From NCBI RefSeq assembly GCF_004016515.1, contig NZ_SACT01000002.1, positions 372,001 to 436,000 of the forward strand: a stretch of DNA of 64,000 nucleotides. The letters run 5' to 3'. The translations under genes and the position numbers were made by a program. The first letter of the stretch is position 1. Every line of letters begins with the position of its first letter. The notes under the pieces were generated by a model. The model ran no database searches, was not told the origin of the DNA, and was given only the letters and a program-made list of their open reading frames with translations. Shown here piece by piece: positions 16,927 through 24,828 of this stretch. The DNA comes from Rubrivivax albus (GTDB lineage: Bacteria; Pseudomonadota; Gammaproteobacteria; Burkholderiales; Burkholderiaceae_C).

Positions 16927-16960
16927 ACGCCCAACCCACACCGGTTGGGCGTTTCTGTTT
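16927..16960 (+). terminator. Rho-independent terminator after tRNA-Phe
   Basis: The arms ACGCCCAACC (16927-16936) and GGTTGGGCGT (16943-16952) form a perfect 10-base stem with a six-base loop, followed by TTCTGTTT. Confidence 0.85.
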
Positions 16961-17080
16961 GGGGTGCCTTGAATCGGCGGCGGCCTGTCACCCCGACAGG
17001 CCAGATGCGAGCCCGCACGGCATTGGGGGTCATCGCGCCCAGAGCCGGCCGCAGCCAGCGCTTGCGCTAGCCTGCTGGGC

Positions 17081-17992
17081 ATGAACCCGGCTCATCTCGA
17101 CCGCCGCCGCTGGCTCGCCGGCACGGCCGCGCTGTGCGCCATGGCGGGTCCAACCCGGGCCGCCGACGTCCTCACCCGCCCCATCCCGTCCAGCGGCGAA
17201 CGCCTGCCCGCCGTCGGCCTGGGCAGCTGGATCACCTTCAACGTCGGCACCGACCCGGCCGCGCGCGCCGCCTGCGCCGACGTGATGCGGGCCTTCTTCG
17301 ACGCCGGCGGGCGGGTGATCGACAGCTCGCCGATGTACGGCTCGTCCCAGTCGGTGATCGGCGAGGGCCTCGCGCGCCTCGGCATGGCCGGCCGTGTGTT
17401 CGCGGCCGACAAGGTCTGGACCGGTGACGGTGGCCGCGGCCCGGCGCAGATCGAGGCCACACGCCGCCTGTGGCAGCTGCCGCGGTTGGACCTGGTGCAG
17501 GTGCACAACCTGCTGGCCTGGGAACCGCACCTGCAGACGCTGGCCGCCATGAAGTCCGAGGGCCGGATCCGCCATGTGGGCCTGTCCACCAGCGAAGGGC
17601 GACGGCACGACACGCTCGAACGCCTGCTGCGCACGCAGCCGGTCGACGTCGTGCAGCTCACCTACAACCCGCTGGACCGCGAGGCCGAGACCCGCCTGCT
17701 GCCGCTGGCGCAGGACCGCGGCATCGCGGTGCTGGTCAACCGGCCGTTCCGCCAGGGTGCGCTGATCGACACGCTGAACCGCCACCCGGTGCCCGGCTGG
17801 GCGGCCGAACTCGGCTGCGATGGCTGGGCGCAGCTGGTGCTGAAGTGGATCCTGGCGCACCCGGCCGTGACCTGCGTGATCCCGGCCACGACCCAGGTGG
17901 CCCACGTGCGCCAAAACCTGGGCGCGGCCTTGGGCCCGCTGCCGGACGCGGCCATGCGCCGTCGCATCGCGTCGACCATTGCGGCGCTCTGA
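17081..17992 (+). CDS. Exported aldo/keto reductase
   Basis: This 303-residue aldo/keto reductase carries an N-terminal Tat signal (LDRRRWLAGTAALCAMAG). Catalytic tetrad candidates are visible: Asp and Tyr in IDSSPMYGSS, Lys in AADKVW and His in VQVHNLL. The fold is otherwise complete, with the NADPH-side segment CVIPATTQVAHVRQN. A periplasmic location is unusual for an NAD(P)H enzyme, but folded Tat export could carry the cofactor. The substrate is unknown. It is monocistronic or read with the next gene 27 bases on. Confidence 0.82.
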   Translation: MNPAHLDRRRWLAGTAALCAMAGPTRAADVLTRPIPSSGERLPAVGLGSWITFNVGTDPAARAACADVMRAFFDAGGRVIDSSPMYGSSQSVIGEGLARLGMAGRVFAADKVWTGDGGRGPAQIEATRRLWQLPRLDLVQVHNLLAWEPHLQTLAAMKSEGRIRHVGLSTSEGRRHDTLERLLRTQPVDVVQLTYNPLDREAETRLLPLAQDRGIAVLVNRPFRQGALIDTLNRHPVPGWAAELGCDGWAQLVLKWILAHPAVTCVIPATTQVAHVRQNLGAALGPLPDAAMRRRIASTIAAL

Positions 17993-18019
17993 CGGCACGG
18001 CTGGCACCGGGGCCACTCC

Positions 18020-18706
18020 ATGAGCGAATGGTGGCAATACCGCCCCGCGGACCTGCTGATGTTCTCGCGTGCGACCTACGAGCGCCTGTTCGGCCAGATG
18101 AACGCCGAGGCCGGGCCGCTGCTGTTGGCCATGGTGGTGGCCGCCGCGCTGGTCCTGGCCCTCGTCGTCGCACGCCAAGCCTCTGGACGCACGGCACTGT
18201 GGCTGCTCGCCGTCGCCTGGGCCACGGCCGGCTGGACCTTCCACTGGCGCCAATACGCCCAGGTGCACCTGGCAGGCCCCGCGTTCGGCGTGGCCTTCGG
18301 CGTGCAGGCCCTGGCGTTGGCGGTGGCGGGCGCAGCGGTCAACCGGCGCGCTCACATCGGGCCGACGTCGCAGGCGGCAGCGACACTGGGTCTGCTGCTG
18401 GCCGCCGTGGCGGGCTGGCCGCTGCTGGGCGTGGTGCTGGGCCGCCCCTGGCCGCAGGTCGAACTCGCCGGCCTGGCACCCGACCCCACGGCACTGGCCA
18501 GGCTGGCCCTGCTGCCGTGGCTGCATCGCGCACTGCCGGCGCCGCTGGCCTGGGCCCTGTGGGTGCTGCCGCTGGCCTGGTGCGCGTTCTCGGTGATGAC
18601 CCTGGCCACGCTGGGTTCTGCCCTGGCCCCGTGGCTGGCGGTGGCCGCGCTCGGCCCCGTGGCACAGCACGTGGTCAACAGGGTGCGCGCCCGCCAACGG
18701 GTCTGA
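18020..18706 (+). CDS. Integral membrane protein, DUF6064-like
   Basis: This 228-residue protein has an N-terminal amphipathic segment (MSEWWQYRPADLLMFSRATYERLFGQMN) and about six hydrophobic helices. The beginning and the helix spacing resemble the DUF6064 family. The function is unknown. It converges on the accessory operon with only 34 bases between the stops. Confidence 0.6.
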   Translation: MSEWWQYRPADLLMFSRATYERLFGQMNAEAGPLLLAMVVAAALVLALVVARQASGRTALWLLAVAWATAGWTFHWRQYAQVHLAGPAFGVAFGVQALALAVAGAAVNRRAHIGPTSQAAATLGLLLAAVAGWPLLGVVLGRPWPQVELAGLAPDPTALARLALLPWLHRALPAPLAWALWVLPLAWCAFSVMTLATLGSALAPWLAVAALGPVAQHVVNRVRARQRV

Positions 18707-18740
18707 GCGGCCCGCTGGCTTGGCCGCAGGCCGGGCGCAC

Positions 18741-19793
18741 TCAGCGGGGCGCGAAGACCGCCTGCAACCGCGCCATCACGGCCGCCAGGTCGGTGCCGGA
18801 CGCCAGCAGCGCCTGCGCCTGCGCCACCAACTGCGGTGCCGCGCCGGCGCAGGCCGCACGCAGCGCGTCACCGCCATCGCCCGCACACCAGGCCGTGTAG
18901 GCCTCGCGCCAGTCCGGGCAGGCGTGGGTGCGCAGGCCCTCGAAGGTGGCGAACCAGAAGTGCAGGCCATCGGCATCATCCGCGTCCAGCAGGGCCGGCA
19001 ACGTCACGCGGGCGTCGGCAATGAGGTCGCGCAGTGCGCGCAGCTGCAGGTTGGCGCGGCGGTCGGTCATCGACTGGCGCAGCGCCGCCCAGCCCGGTTC
19101 CAGCAGCATGGCAGCAGCCGTTTCACCGCGCTCGTGCCACAGCGTCACACGCGCCGCCACGTCGGTCAGTGCGGGCAACGCCACGATGAAGCCGGCCGTG
19201 TCTCGGGCGCCGTGGCGCTGCATCAGCACGGCAAAGGCGCCCGCCGGGCGCTGCAACGCAAAGCCCTCCCACAGCATCCACAGCCAGCGTGCCAGCGCGT
19301 CGCGGCGCAGCACGATGGTATGACCGCCCTGCAACGCGGCCGGCGGGGCGAACAGGCCCCGTGCCAGCTCATGCCCGCAGTGCTGCACCACCGGTGGGCC
19401 CGCTTCGTGGCGCAGCAGTTCGGCCAGGAAGAAGCCGGGGCGCCCGGCGTCGACGTGGCCGGCACCATAGACCCAGCCGTGGGGCACGAGGTGGTCGTTA
19501 ATGGCGTCGAGGTCGAACGGATCGAGCTCAGCGCCAGGCGCAGGGCCGACCGGCAACGGCACGAAGGCCTCGGCCTCCAGCGCGTCCCAGGCCCGCTCGC
19601 GCTCGGCCAGCCAGGCGCCCAGCGCCGCACGCGGCGGCACGGTGGCGAAGTCCAGCCCCTGTCGCCAGCGGTAGAGCTCACGCATCTGCAGCAGGAACTG
19701 GCACAGCGGCAGGTCGGCTGCGTGGCGCGCATCGGCGATGTCGCAGTTGTGCTGCACCGCCTGCCGCAGCGCCTCGACCCGCGCCGGCGTCAT
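18741..19793 (-). CDS. Conserved protein, Sfum_1244-like
   Basis: This 350-residue soluble protein has no signal peptide and begins with the conserved-looking segment VQHNCDIADARHAADLPLCQFLLQMRELYRW. It resembles the Sfum_1244 family of unknown function, a name recalled from sulfur-metabolising bacteria and not verified here. It is the last gene of the ten-gene operon and overlaps the preceding gene by four bases. Cysteines at residues 17 and 31 in the N-terminal segment could bind metal or sulfur, which is inference. Confidence 0.65.
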   Translation of the reverse strand: MTPARVEALRQAVQHNCDIADARHAADLPLCQFLLQMRELYRWRQGLDFATVPPRAALGAWLAERERAWDALEAEAFVPLPVGPAPGAELDPFDLDAINDHLVPHGWVYGAGHVDAGRPGFFLAELLRHEAGPPVVQHCGHELARGLFAPPAALQGGHTIVLRRDALARWLWMLWEGFALQRPAGAFAVLMQRHGARDTAGFIVALPALTDVAARVTLWHERGETAAAMLLEPGWAALRQSMTDRRANLQLRALRDLIADARVTLPALLDADDADGLHFWFATFEGLRTHACPDWREAYTAWCAGDGGDALRAACAGAAPQLVAQAQALLASGTDLAAVMARLQAVFAPR

Positions 19794-20224
19794 GCCGTTT
19801 CGCCCGGTCGGCGGCGGCGTGGCTGCCAGTCGCGCATCGCGGCGACGATGGGTTCCCAGGGCAGCGCCATCAGGCTGCCGTGCCGGGCCTGGGCCTCAAC
19901 CACCAGGCGGTGCACGTCGGGGTGCACGTCGGAATGCCCGGCGCCCAGCACCTGCTGCAGCCCCAGCAGGCCACCACACTGCAGGCGCAGCACCTGGGCG
20001 TGCACCAGCGGCGCCTCGCCGGGCGGCAATTTCAGCGCGAACCGGGCCCGTTCGCGCATCAGCGCCCGCAGCAGGCTGCAGTTGGTGCGCGCCACGGGCT
20101 GGGTGCATTCCAGCACCTCGCGCTCGCCCAGCGTGCGCCGGGCCATGCAGTCGCAGGCCGCGGCACGCGACAGCAGCGCCCGCGAGAACACGCAGCCACG
20201 GTCGGTGTCGTCGCAGCTGCCCAT
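19790..20224 (-). CDS. Small cysteine-containing hypothetical protein
   Basis: This 144-residue protein is not recognised. Its N-terminal third is cysteine-rich (MGSCDDTDRGC, ACDCMAR, LECTQPVARTNC), which might bind a metal or iron-sulfur cluster. The C-terminal half ends in basic residues. It lies 24 bases after the 71-residue gene and overlaps the last gene, so it is part of the accessory operon. Confidence 0.65.
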   Translation of the reverse strand: MGSCDDTDRGCVFSRALLSRAAACDCMARRTLGEREVLECTQPVARTNCSLLRALMRERARFALKLPPGEAPLVHAQVLRLQCGGLLGLQQVLGAGHSDVHPDVHRLVVEAQARHGSLMALPWEPIVAAMRDWQPRRRRPGETA

Positions 20225-20248
20225 CGCGGCATGTGTTCCGGGCGGGCG

Positions 20249-20464
20249 CTAGTCGTCGCCGGCCGGCCCGGCCTGGCGGGGCTGGCACAGCAGTTCGATG
20301 GCCTGGTCCTCGTCCTCGGCGAACATGACCTTGATCTGCTCGCCATCGGCCAGCGGGCCCTGGCGCATCAGCTTGGCCGCCGCGGACGCCTCGCGAAAGC
20401 CGCTGTGCTCGCCACGCTTCTCGATGCGGCCGAAGGAACGGATGCTGAAGAGGTAGTAGGGCAT
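20249..20464 (-). CDS. Small conserved-looking hypothetical protein
   Basis: This 71-residue soluble protein is not recognised. It has an aromatic N-terminus (MPYYLFSIRSFG) and an acidic C-terminal half with one cysteine. Its ATG overlaps the stop of the S24-domain gene (TGATG), so translation is coupled. Real-gene status rests on this coupling and the operon position. Confidence 0.65.
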   Translation of the reverse strand: MPYYLFSIRSFGRIEKRGEHSGFREASAAAKLMRQGPLADGEQIKVMFAEDEDQAIELLCQPRQAGPAGDD

Positions 20465-20811
20465 CAGAGGTAGTGCCGCGTGAGCCGCCGGCGCCCGGGC
20501 ACGGCCTTCTGGATGACGACGCCATGCACCGCCGCCAGGCCGTCGGGCAGCGGCAGGTCCGGCCAGGCCGGGTTCAGCGCCCGCAGCAGCCAGCCGCCGG
20601 CGGGCGTGGCCACCAGTTGCCGGAAGATGTATTCATCCGCCTGGCGCGCCAGCACGTAGCGCCCGTCGCGCAGGGCGCCATCGGGCTCAATGATGATGAT
20701 CTCCCCCTCGTTGAATTCCGGTGCCATGCTGTGGCCGATCACGCGCAGCGCGAAGACCTCGCCACCGTCGCAGCCGCCGCTGCTCGCCACGTCGGACGGG
20801 TGCATGTTCAT
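20464..20811 (-). CDS. Stand-alone S24/LexA-like peptidase-domain protein
   Basis: This 115-residue protein contains only the C-terminal domain typical of LexA and phage CI repressors. VIGHSMAPEFNEGEIIIIEP holds the catalytic-type Ser, and YVLARQADEYIFRQL the Lys-region segment. No DNA-binding domain is present. It overlaps the upstream reductase gene by four bases. That reductase has a helix-turn-helix-like N-terminus, so the pair could form a redox-responsive switch. That is speculation. Confidence 0.75.
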   Translation of the reverse strand: MNMHPSDVASSGGCDGGEVFALRVIGHSMAPEFNEGEIIIIEPDGALRDGRYVLARQADEYIFRQLVATPAGGWLLRALNPAWPDLPLPDGLAAVHGVVIQKAVPGRRRLTRHYL

Positions 20812-22280
20812 GTCACCAGGCTCCGCACCTGCCGCGGCGGCACGCCAGCACGCTGCAGCGCACCGCCCAGCCCGTCGACGAAGGCCGGCGGCCCGGCCAG
20901 GTAGAAGTCGCAGTCGACCTCGAACAGGTCGGCGCGCATGGCCTCGGCCATCTGACGCGCGCCCGCGCCGGGGTCCTCGCCGTCGAGCAGCGTGGTCTCG
21001 AAGCCGTCCAGCGCCTCGGTCCAGGCCCGGCACAGGTTGCCCATGAAATGGCCGTCGGGCCGCGTGGCCAGCCAGAACAGGCTCATCGACGGCGCCGCGT
21101 CCAGCGACATGGCGTGCTCGATCAGGCTCTTCACCGGCGCGAAGCCGGTGTCGCAGGCGGCAAAGACCAGCGGGCGCGCGCCGTCGGCGAGCACGAAGTC
21201 CCCGAGCGGGCCGCGCACGCCCATCGCCGCCCCGGCGCGCACGGCGCCATCGAACAGGCGCAGCGCCAGCGGGTCGTCGTCGCGCCGTGGCACGTAGAAG
21301 TGCAGGTTGCGGTCGTCGCAGGGGCAGCTGGCCACCGGGTAGGTGGCGGCGACGTCCTCGCCGTCGGCGCCGACCAGTCCCAGCGTCACCGCCTGGCCTG
21401 CCAGGAAGCGCAGGCGGTGCGTGCGCGGCGTCTGCAGGTGCAGCTCCAGCGTGTCGACGCCCAGCGGCTTGACGGCGCGCACGGTGGCCACCAGCGACTG
21501 CGGTGCGATGTCGGCCGGGCCGCTGGCCTCGAGCGTCTCCAGGGTCAGTTCCGAGCTGGCGGCGGTGTGGGCACAGGCCAGCACCACGCCCTGCGCGCGT
21601 TCGAGGTCGGTCACCGGGCAGTCCGTGGGCATCGTGCGCGCCACCTCGCCGGCCATCACGCGCACCTTGCACAGGCCGCAGGTGCCGTTGCCGCAGCCGT
21701 AGTTCAGCTTCAGCCCGGCCTTCAGGCCGGCCTGCAGCAGCGTGTCGCGGCCCTCCACGGTGAACTGGTGGCCGCTGGGCCGCAGCGTGACCTGCGCGGA
21801 CACCACCTTCAGTACATCGTCCATCACGTCCAGCATGTCGACCGGTTCGGTGGCCAGGGCGCGCGCCAGCCCGTCGTTCAGCTGGCGCTCCAGGTCCTGC
21901 AGGCGCGCGTCGTCCCCATCGGCGCGCTGCGCACGGATGTGGTCGCGCAGCGCGATCACCAGCGCGTGGTAGCGCTGCAGGTGGCGCTGCGTGTCGGCCA
22001 GTTCCTGGCCCTGGCGGAACAGGCGCTGGGCCAGCACCTCCTGGCTGGGCAGCAGGCGCTCGCGCAGCCGGCGGGCGAAGGCGTCCTCGCGGATCTGCGT
22101 CACGCGCTCGAACAGGCCCTGCGATTCCAGCTCGGCCTGCGGGTACAGCGCCAGCAGCGTGTCGGTGGACACCAGGCCGTCCTGCAGCGCGATCTCGCCG
22201 CGGCGCACGCGCTGCTGCAGCACGCCGCGCGGCACGCCCACCAGCTGCGCGGCGCGCCAGACGCTCACCCAGTGCGCCAT
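20808..22280 (-). CDS. 2Fe-2S ferredoxin/flavin reductase with extra N-terminal region
   Basis: This 490-residue protein has three parts. Residues 1-150 carry a helix-turn-helix-like start (AAQLVGVPRGVLQQRVRRG) and a long coiled-coil region. Residues 160-250 form a plant-type [2Fe-2S] ferredoxin (NYGCGNGTCGLCKV with a later LACAH). The C-terminal 240 residues form an FAD/NAD(P)H reductase (ferredoxin-NADP reductase type). It probably passes electrons from NAD(P)H to a partner, perhaps the TauD-like oxygenase next door, which it overlaps by 16 bases. Such electron supply is inferred. Confidence 0.82.
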   Translation of the reverse strand: MAHWVSVWRAAQLVGVPRGVLQQRVRRGEIALQDGLVSTDTLLALYPQAELESQGLFERVTQIREDAFARRLRERLLPSQEVLAQRLFRQGQELADTQRHLQRYHALVIALRDHIRAQRADGDDARLQDLERQLNDGLARALATEPVDMLDVMDDVLKVVSAQVTLRPSGHQFTVEGRDTLLQAGLKAGLKLNYGCGNGTCGLCKVRVMAGEVARTMPTDCPVTDLERAQGVVLACAHTAASSELTLETLEASGPADIAPQSLVATVRAVKPLGVDTLELHLQTPRTHRLRFLAGQAVTLGLVGADGEDVAATYPVASCPCDDRNLHFYVPRRDDDPLALRLFDGAVRAGAAMGVRGPLGDFVLADGARPLVFAACDTGFAPVKSLIEHAMSLDAAPSMSLFWLATRPDGHFMGNLCRAWTEALDGFETTLLDGEDPGAGARQMAEAMRADLFEVDCDFYLAGPPAFVDGLGGALQRAGVPPRQVRSLVT

Positions 22281-23197
22281 GGCGGCTCCGTGCTGCGGCA
22301 GCAGCGGTCGAGGTAGCGCGCGCGGTAGAGCAGGCGCGGCGCGGCCGGGTCGTCGACAAAGGCGCTGCGGTCGTGCAGCACGTTGTGGGCGACGATTCCC
22401 ATGCCGGCGGCCAGCCTCAGCGTCAGCACGTCGGGGCCTTGCAGGCAGGTGGCCAGCGCGGCCACGGCCGCGCGCGTCGGCGCGTCGTCCTTCCAGACGA
22501 TGCTGCGCGTGCGTGCGGTGTAGCGCAGGTGCAGCTGGCCGTCGACCGGGTCCACCGAGAACACCGGCCCCGCCTGCGCGGCCCGGGCCTCGCCCTGTTC
22601 GTCGTCGCGGGCGGGGATGGTCATCGCGTCGGGCGCCATCAGCGCGCGCACATGCGCCGGGTCGGCGTCGCGCAGCGCGATGTAGACCAGTTCCGGGTCG
22701 AGCAGCCGGTTCTCGCCGCCCTGCGCCGCCGGCCGCACGCCATGCAGGATCATGCTGCGGATGCGGCGCGCCGCCGGGTGGTAGTAGCCATCGGTGTGCC
22801 AGCCGATGGCGCGGTCTGTGTAGGGGATGAACTCGCCCTTCGGCGCGCCGTCACCATGGACCGCCACGGCGATGCGCGAGATGCCGTCCTCGTCGGCCAG
22901 CCAGTTGGCGTCCAGCCGGTGCAGACCCAGGGCGCGGCCGAGCGTGCGTGGCAGGCCGGGGTCGGCATCGGTCACCGGGCTGCGGTAGACGGCCATGTTG
23001 AAGCGGGCCAGGCGGTCGAGCAGCGCATGGCGCTCGGCCACGGTGGGCGTGCGCGGGTCGGCCATGTCCACGACGAGGTCGGCGACGCTGCCAGGCCGGT
23101 CGGCCAGCTTGCGGGCCCGCCAGGCGTGGTAGGCACGCTCGTCGCCGAGGTCGAACGGGTTCGTCGACGCCTGTGGGGGGGCGAGCACGGCGCTCAT
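22265..23197 (-). CDS. TauD/TfdA-like Fe(II)/2-oxoglutarate dioxygenase
   Basis: This 310-residue protein has the facial triad of the family: GWHTDGYY (His and Asp), a distal His in AHNVLHDRSAF, and a 2-oxoglutarate-binding Arg in LLYRARYLD. The family includes taurine dioxygenase, which frees sulfite from an organosulfonate. The substrate here is unknown. The location in a dsr-linked operon makes an organosulfur substrate or a modification role plausible. Confidence 0.82.
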   Translation of the reverse strand: MSAVLAPPQASTNPFDLGDERAYHAWRARKLADRPGSVADLVVDMADPRTPTVAERHALLDRLARFNMAVYRSPVTDADPGLPRTLGRALGLHRLDANWLADEDGISRIAVAVHGDGAPKGEFIPYTDRAIGWHTDGYYHPAARRIRSMILHGVRPAAQGGENRLLDPELVYIALRDADPAHVRALMAPDAMTIPARDDEQGEARAAQAGPVFSVDPVDGQLHLRYTARTRSIVWKDDAPTRAAVAALATCLQGPDVLTLRLAAGMGIVAHNVLHDRSAFVDDPAAPRLLYRARYLDRCCRSTEPPWRTG

Positions 23198-23201
23198 CGG
23201 A

Positions 23202-23867
23202 TCATTCGCCCGTCATCGACGACCGGCGCTTCGCGCGCGGCGTGGGATCGTGCAGGTCGCGCATCGCGCTGGTCACCAGGGCCACGGCGTCGGGCGCCTC
23301 GATGGCCATCACCTGGTCGATGACCCAGCGCCGGTCCTTCTCGGGCAGCCCGGGCTCGATGCGGTGGCCCAGGTAGCGGTAGAAGGCGAAGTCGGGCACG
23401 AAGCCTTCGGCCGTGTCGCTGTCGGGGTCCGCACCAAACTCGGCGTAGTGACCCTGCAGCACGTTGAACTGGTCGATGAAGCGGTCTGCCCAATTGCCTT
23501 GTCCATCGCCTTCGCCCTCCGGCGGGCCGAGCAGGTCACCTTCGTTGTCCTGCAGGAAGTCCGCCACGCGCAGCACCAGCGCTGGCGTGAAGCGCTGCCG
23601 CACCTCGGGTTCGAACGCGTCGAAGGCCAGCCGGTCGGCCACCACCAGCAGGAAGACCAGCACCTCGCGCATGAAGCCGAAGTAGGCCGGGCCGGGGTCG
23701 ATGTCGAAGCCGGCGCTGCGCATGCGCTTGAGCATCTGCTGCGCCACCCGCCAGGCGATGAAGCCCACGGCGCTGGCCTGCTCCTCCGGCGTCTTGTCCG
23801 TCGGCGCCTTGAACCAGCGGCTCTTGACGCGTATGTTGGGCGGCGGCGCGGGGTTCGACATCGACAT
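23202..23867 (-). CDS. Conserved hypothetical protein of the dsr-linked accessory operon
   Basis: This 221-residue soluble protein is not recognised. It has a helical central region (VGFIAWRVAQQMLKRMRSAG, YFGFMREVLVFLLVVADRLAF), an acidic Gly-rich loop near 120, and no cysteines or signal peptide. It lies 8 bases after the DsrC-like gene and 4 bases before the dioxygenase gene, so it is co-expressed with them. Confidence 0.7.
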   Translation of the reverse strand: MSMSNPAPPPNIRVKSRWFKAPTDKTPEEQASAVGFIAWRVAQQMLKRMRSAGFDIDPGPAYFGFMREVLVFLLVVADRLAFDAFEPEVRQRFTPALVLRVADFLQDNEGDLLGPPEGEGDGQGNWADRFIDQFNVLQGHYAEFGADPDSDTAEGFVPDFAFYRYLGHRIEPGLPEKDRRWVIDQVMAIEAPDAVALVTSAMRDLHDPTPRAKRRSSMTGE

Positions 23868-23875
23868 GGCGACGA

Positions 23876-24208
23876 TCAGTACCCGCCCTTGCCGAAAGGC
23901 TTGGGCAGACCGGCCACCTTGGCCGACTGCCGGTTGGGCTGCATCGGAAAGAGTTCGTACAGGCGCTTCTTCCAGTCCACGCTGTCGTCCTCGTCCTGCA
24001 GCAGGGCCACCATGTTGCGGAAGTTCGGCGTCTGGCCGTCCTCCTTGTAGCGCTCGCGCATGAAACGGATGACCTGCCAGTGCGCATCGGTCAGCTCGAT
24101 CTGCTCGGCCACCGCGATCACGGGCACGACGTCGTCACTGAAGTCGGCTTCCAGCAGGAAGCCTTCGTCGTCGGTCTCCAGTTCCTCGCCGTTGACGGTG
24201 TAGGGCAT
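23876..24208 (-). CDS. DsrC/TusE-family protein lacking both C-terminal cysteines
   Basis: This 110-residue protein aligns end to end with canonical DsrC at 28713. It keeps YTVNGEELETDDEGFL, the DAHWQVI segment and LYELFP..AGLPKP. The two redox cysteines of DsrC are replaced: the arm reads AKVAGLPKPFGKGGY, so the inner Cys is Ala and the penultimate Cys is lost. The protein cannot carry sulfur in the usual way. Related cysteine-less DsrC homologues have been proposed to be regulatory. It may compete with DsrC for partners. Confidence 0.88.
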   Translation of the reverse strand: MPYTVNGEELETDDEGFLLEADFSDDVVPVIAVAEQIELTDAHWQVIRFMRERYKEDGQTPNFRNMVALLQDEDDSVDWKKRLYELFPMQPNRQSAKVAGLPKPFGKGGY

Positions 24209-24235
24209 CGTCGGGGTTCTCCTCGTGGGTTCGGT

Positions 24236-24826
24236 TCAGGCGCCGACAGCGGCGGCGGACTTGTGGGGCACGAACAGTCCGCAGCCCATGGCGCGGTGGG
24301 CGCCCAGGCCGGCCTCGAGCACGCGCAGCGCGGTGTCCGGCACCAGGCCGTCGAGCAGCAGGCTGTAGCCGACGAGCTGGCCGCCGGGCACCGGCAGGGC
24401 CTGCTCGCGGCCACAGACGGTGCTGCAGGCCACGCCCAGGGCCTGCAGTTCGCGGTCCATGCGCGCCAGGAACGCCGGTTCGTCGTCGCCCTCGGCATCG
24501 ACGAAATGCGCGTACAGGGTGCGGTGCGGCAGCAGCGGGCGCAGCGTGGGCGCGCCCAGCCGCAGGGTCACGCCACCCAGCGCAAGCTCGACACCGCTGA
24601 GCTGCTGCGCTGCAACATCGGCGCGGTCGTCCGGCACGCGCAGGGTCAGCCGCGTGCGGCCGGACAGCAGGCCGCCGCCACCGTGCGCCAGATTGAGCCG
24701 ATGCATGCCGGTGCCAGGCAGCACGCCCAGCCACGGCAGGCGCTCGGCCAGGGCCGCGGCCAGCAGCGCGCGGTGGTCCGCCGGCACGGCCGGCCCCTGC
24801 ACGGGAAAGGCCAGGTCCACCAGCAT
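24236..24826 (-). CDS. Cas6/Cmx6-like RAMP protein without a CRISPR locus
   Basis: This 196-residue protein resembles the Cas6/Cmx6 family of type I-MYXAN CRISPR systems. It has an N-terminal VDLAFPVQG strand and a C-terminal glycine-rich RAMP loop, GLGAHRAMGCGLFVP. Cas6 enzymes cut CRISPR RNA, but no repeats or other cas genes are present in the window. The start at 24826 lies 2 bases after the upstream stop, and the longer frame upstream is a shadow. The gene sits in a sulfur operon, so its RNA or protein target is unknown. Confidence 0.72.
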   Translation of the reverse strand: MLVDLAFPVQGPAVPADHRALLAAALAERLPWLGVLPGTGMHRLNLAHGGGGLLSGRTRLTLRVPDDRADVAAQQLSGVELALGGVTLRLGAPTLRPLLPHRTLYAHFVDAEGDDEPAFLARMDRELQALGVACSTVCGREQALPVPGGQLVGYSLLLDGLVPDTALRVLEAGLGAHRAMGCGLFVPHKSAAAVGA

Positions 24827-24828
24827 GC

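Noticed and set aside
16844..16960. tRNA-Phe as an integration site of a mobile element
   Set aside because: No integrase and no repeated copy of the tRNA 3' end were found. A normal terminator and housekeeping-type genes follow.
18707..18750. Bidirectional terminator between convergent genes (CCCGCTG/CAGCGGG arms)
   Set aside because: The arms are 24 bases apart with an imperfect interior and no T-tract, so the structure is too weak to report as a feature.
24236..24826. CRISPR locus suggested by the Cas6-like gene
   Set aside because: No regularly spaced repeats and no other cas genes were seen on either side, so only the orphan gene is reported.
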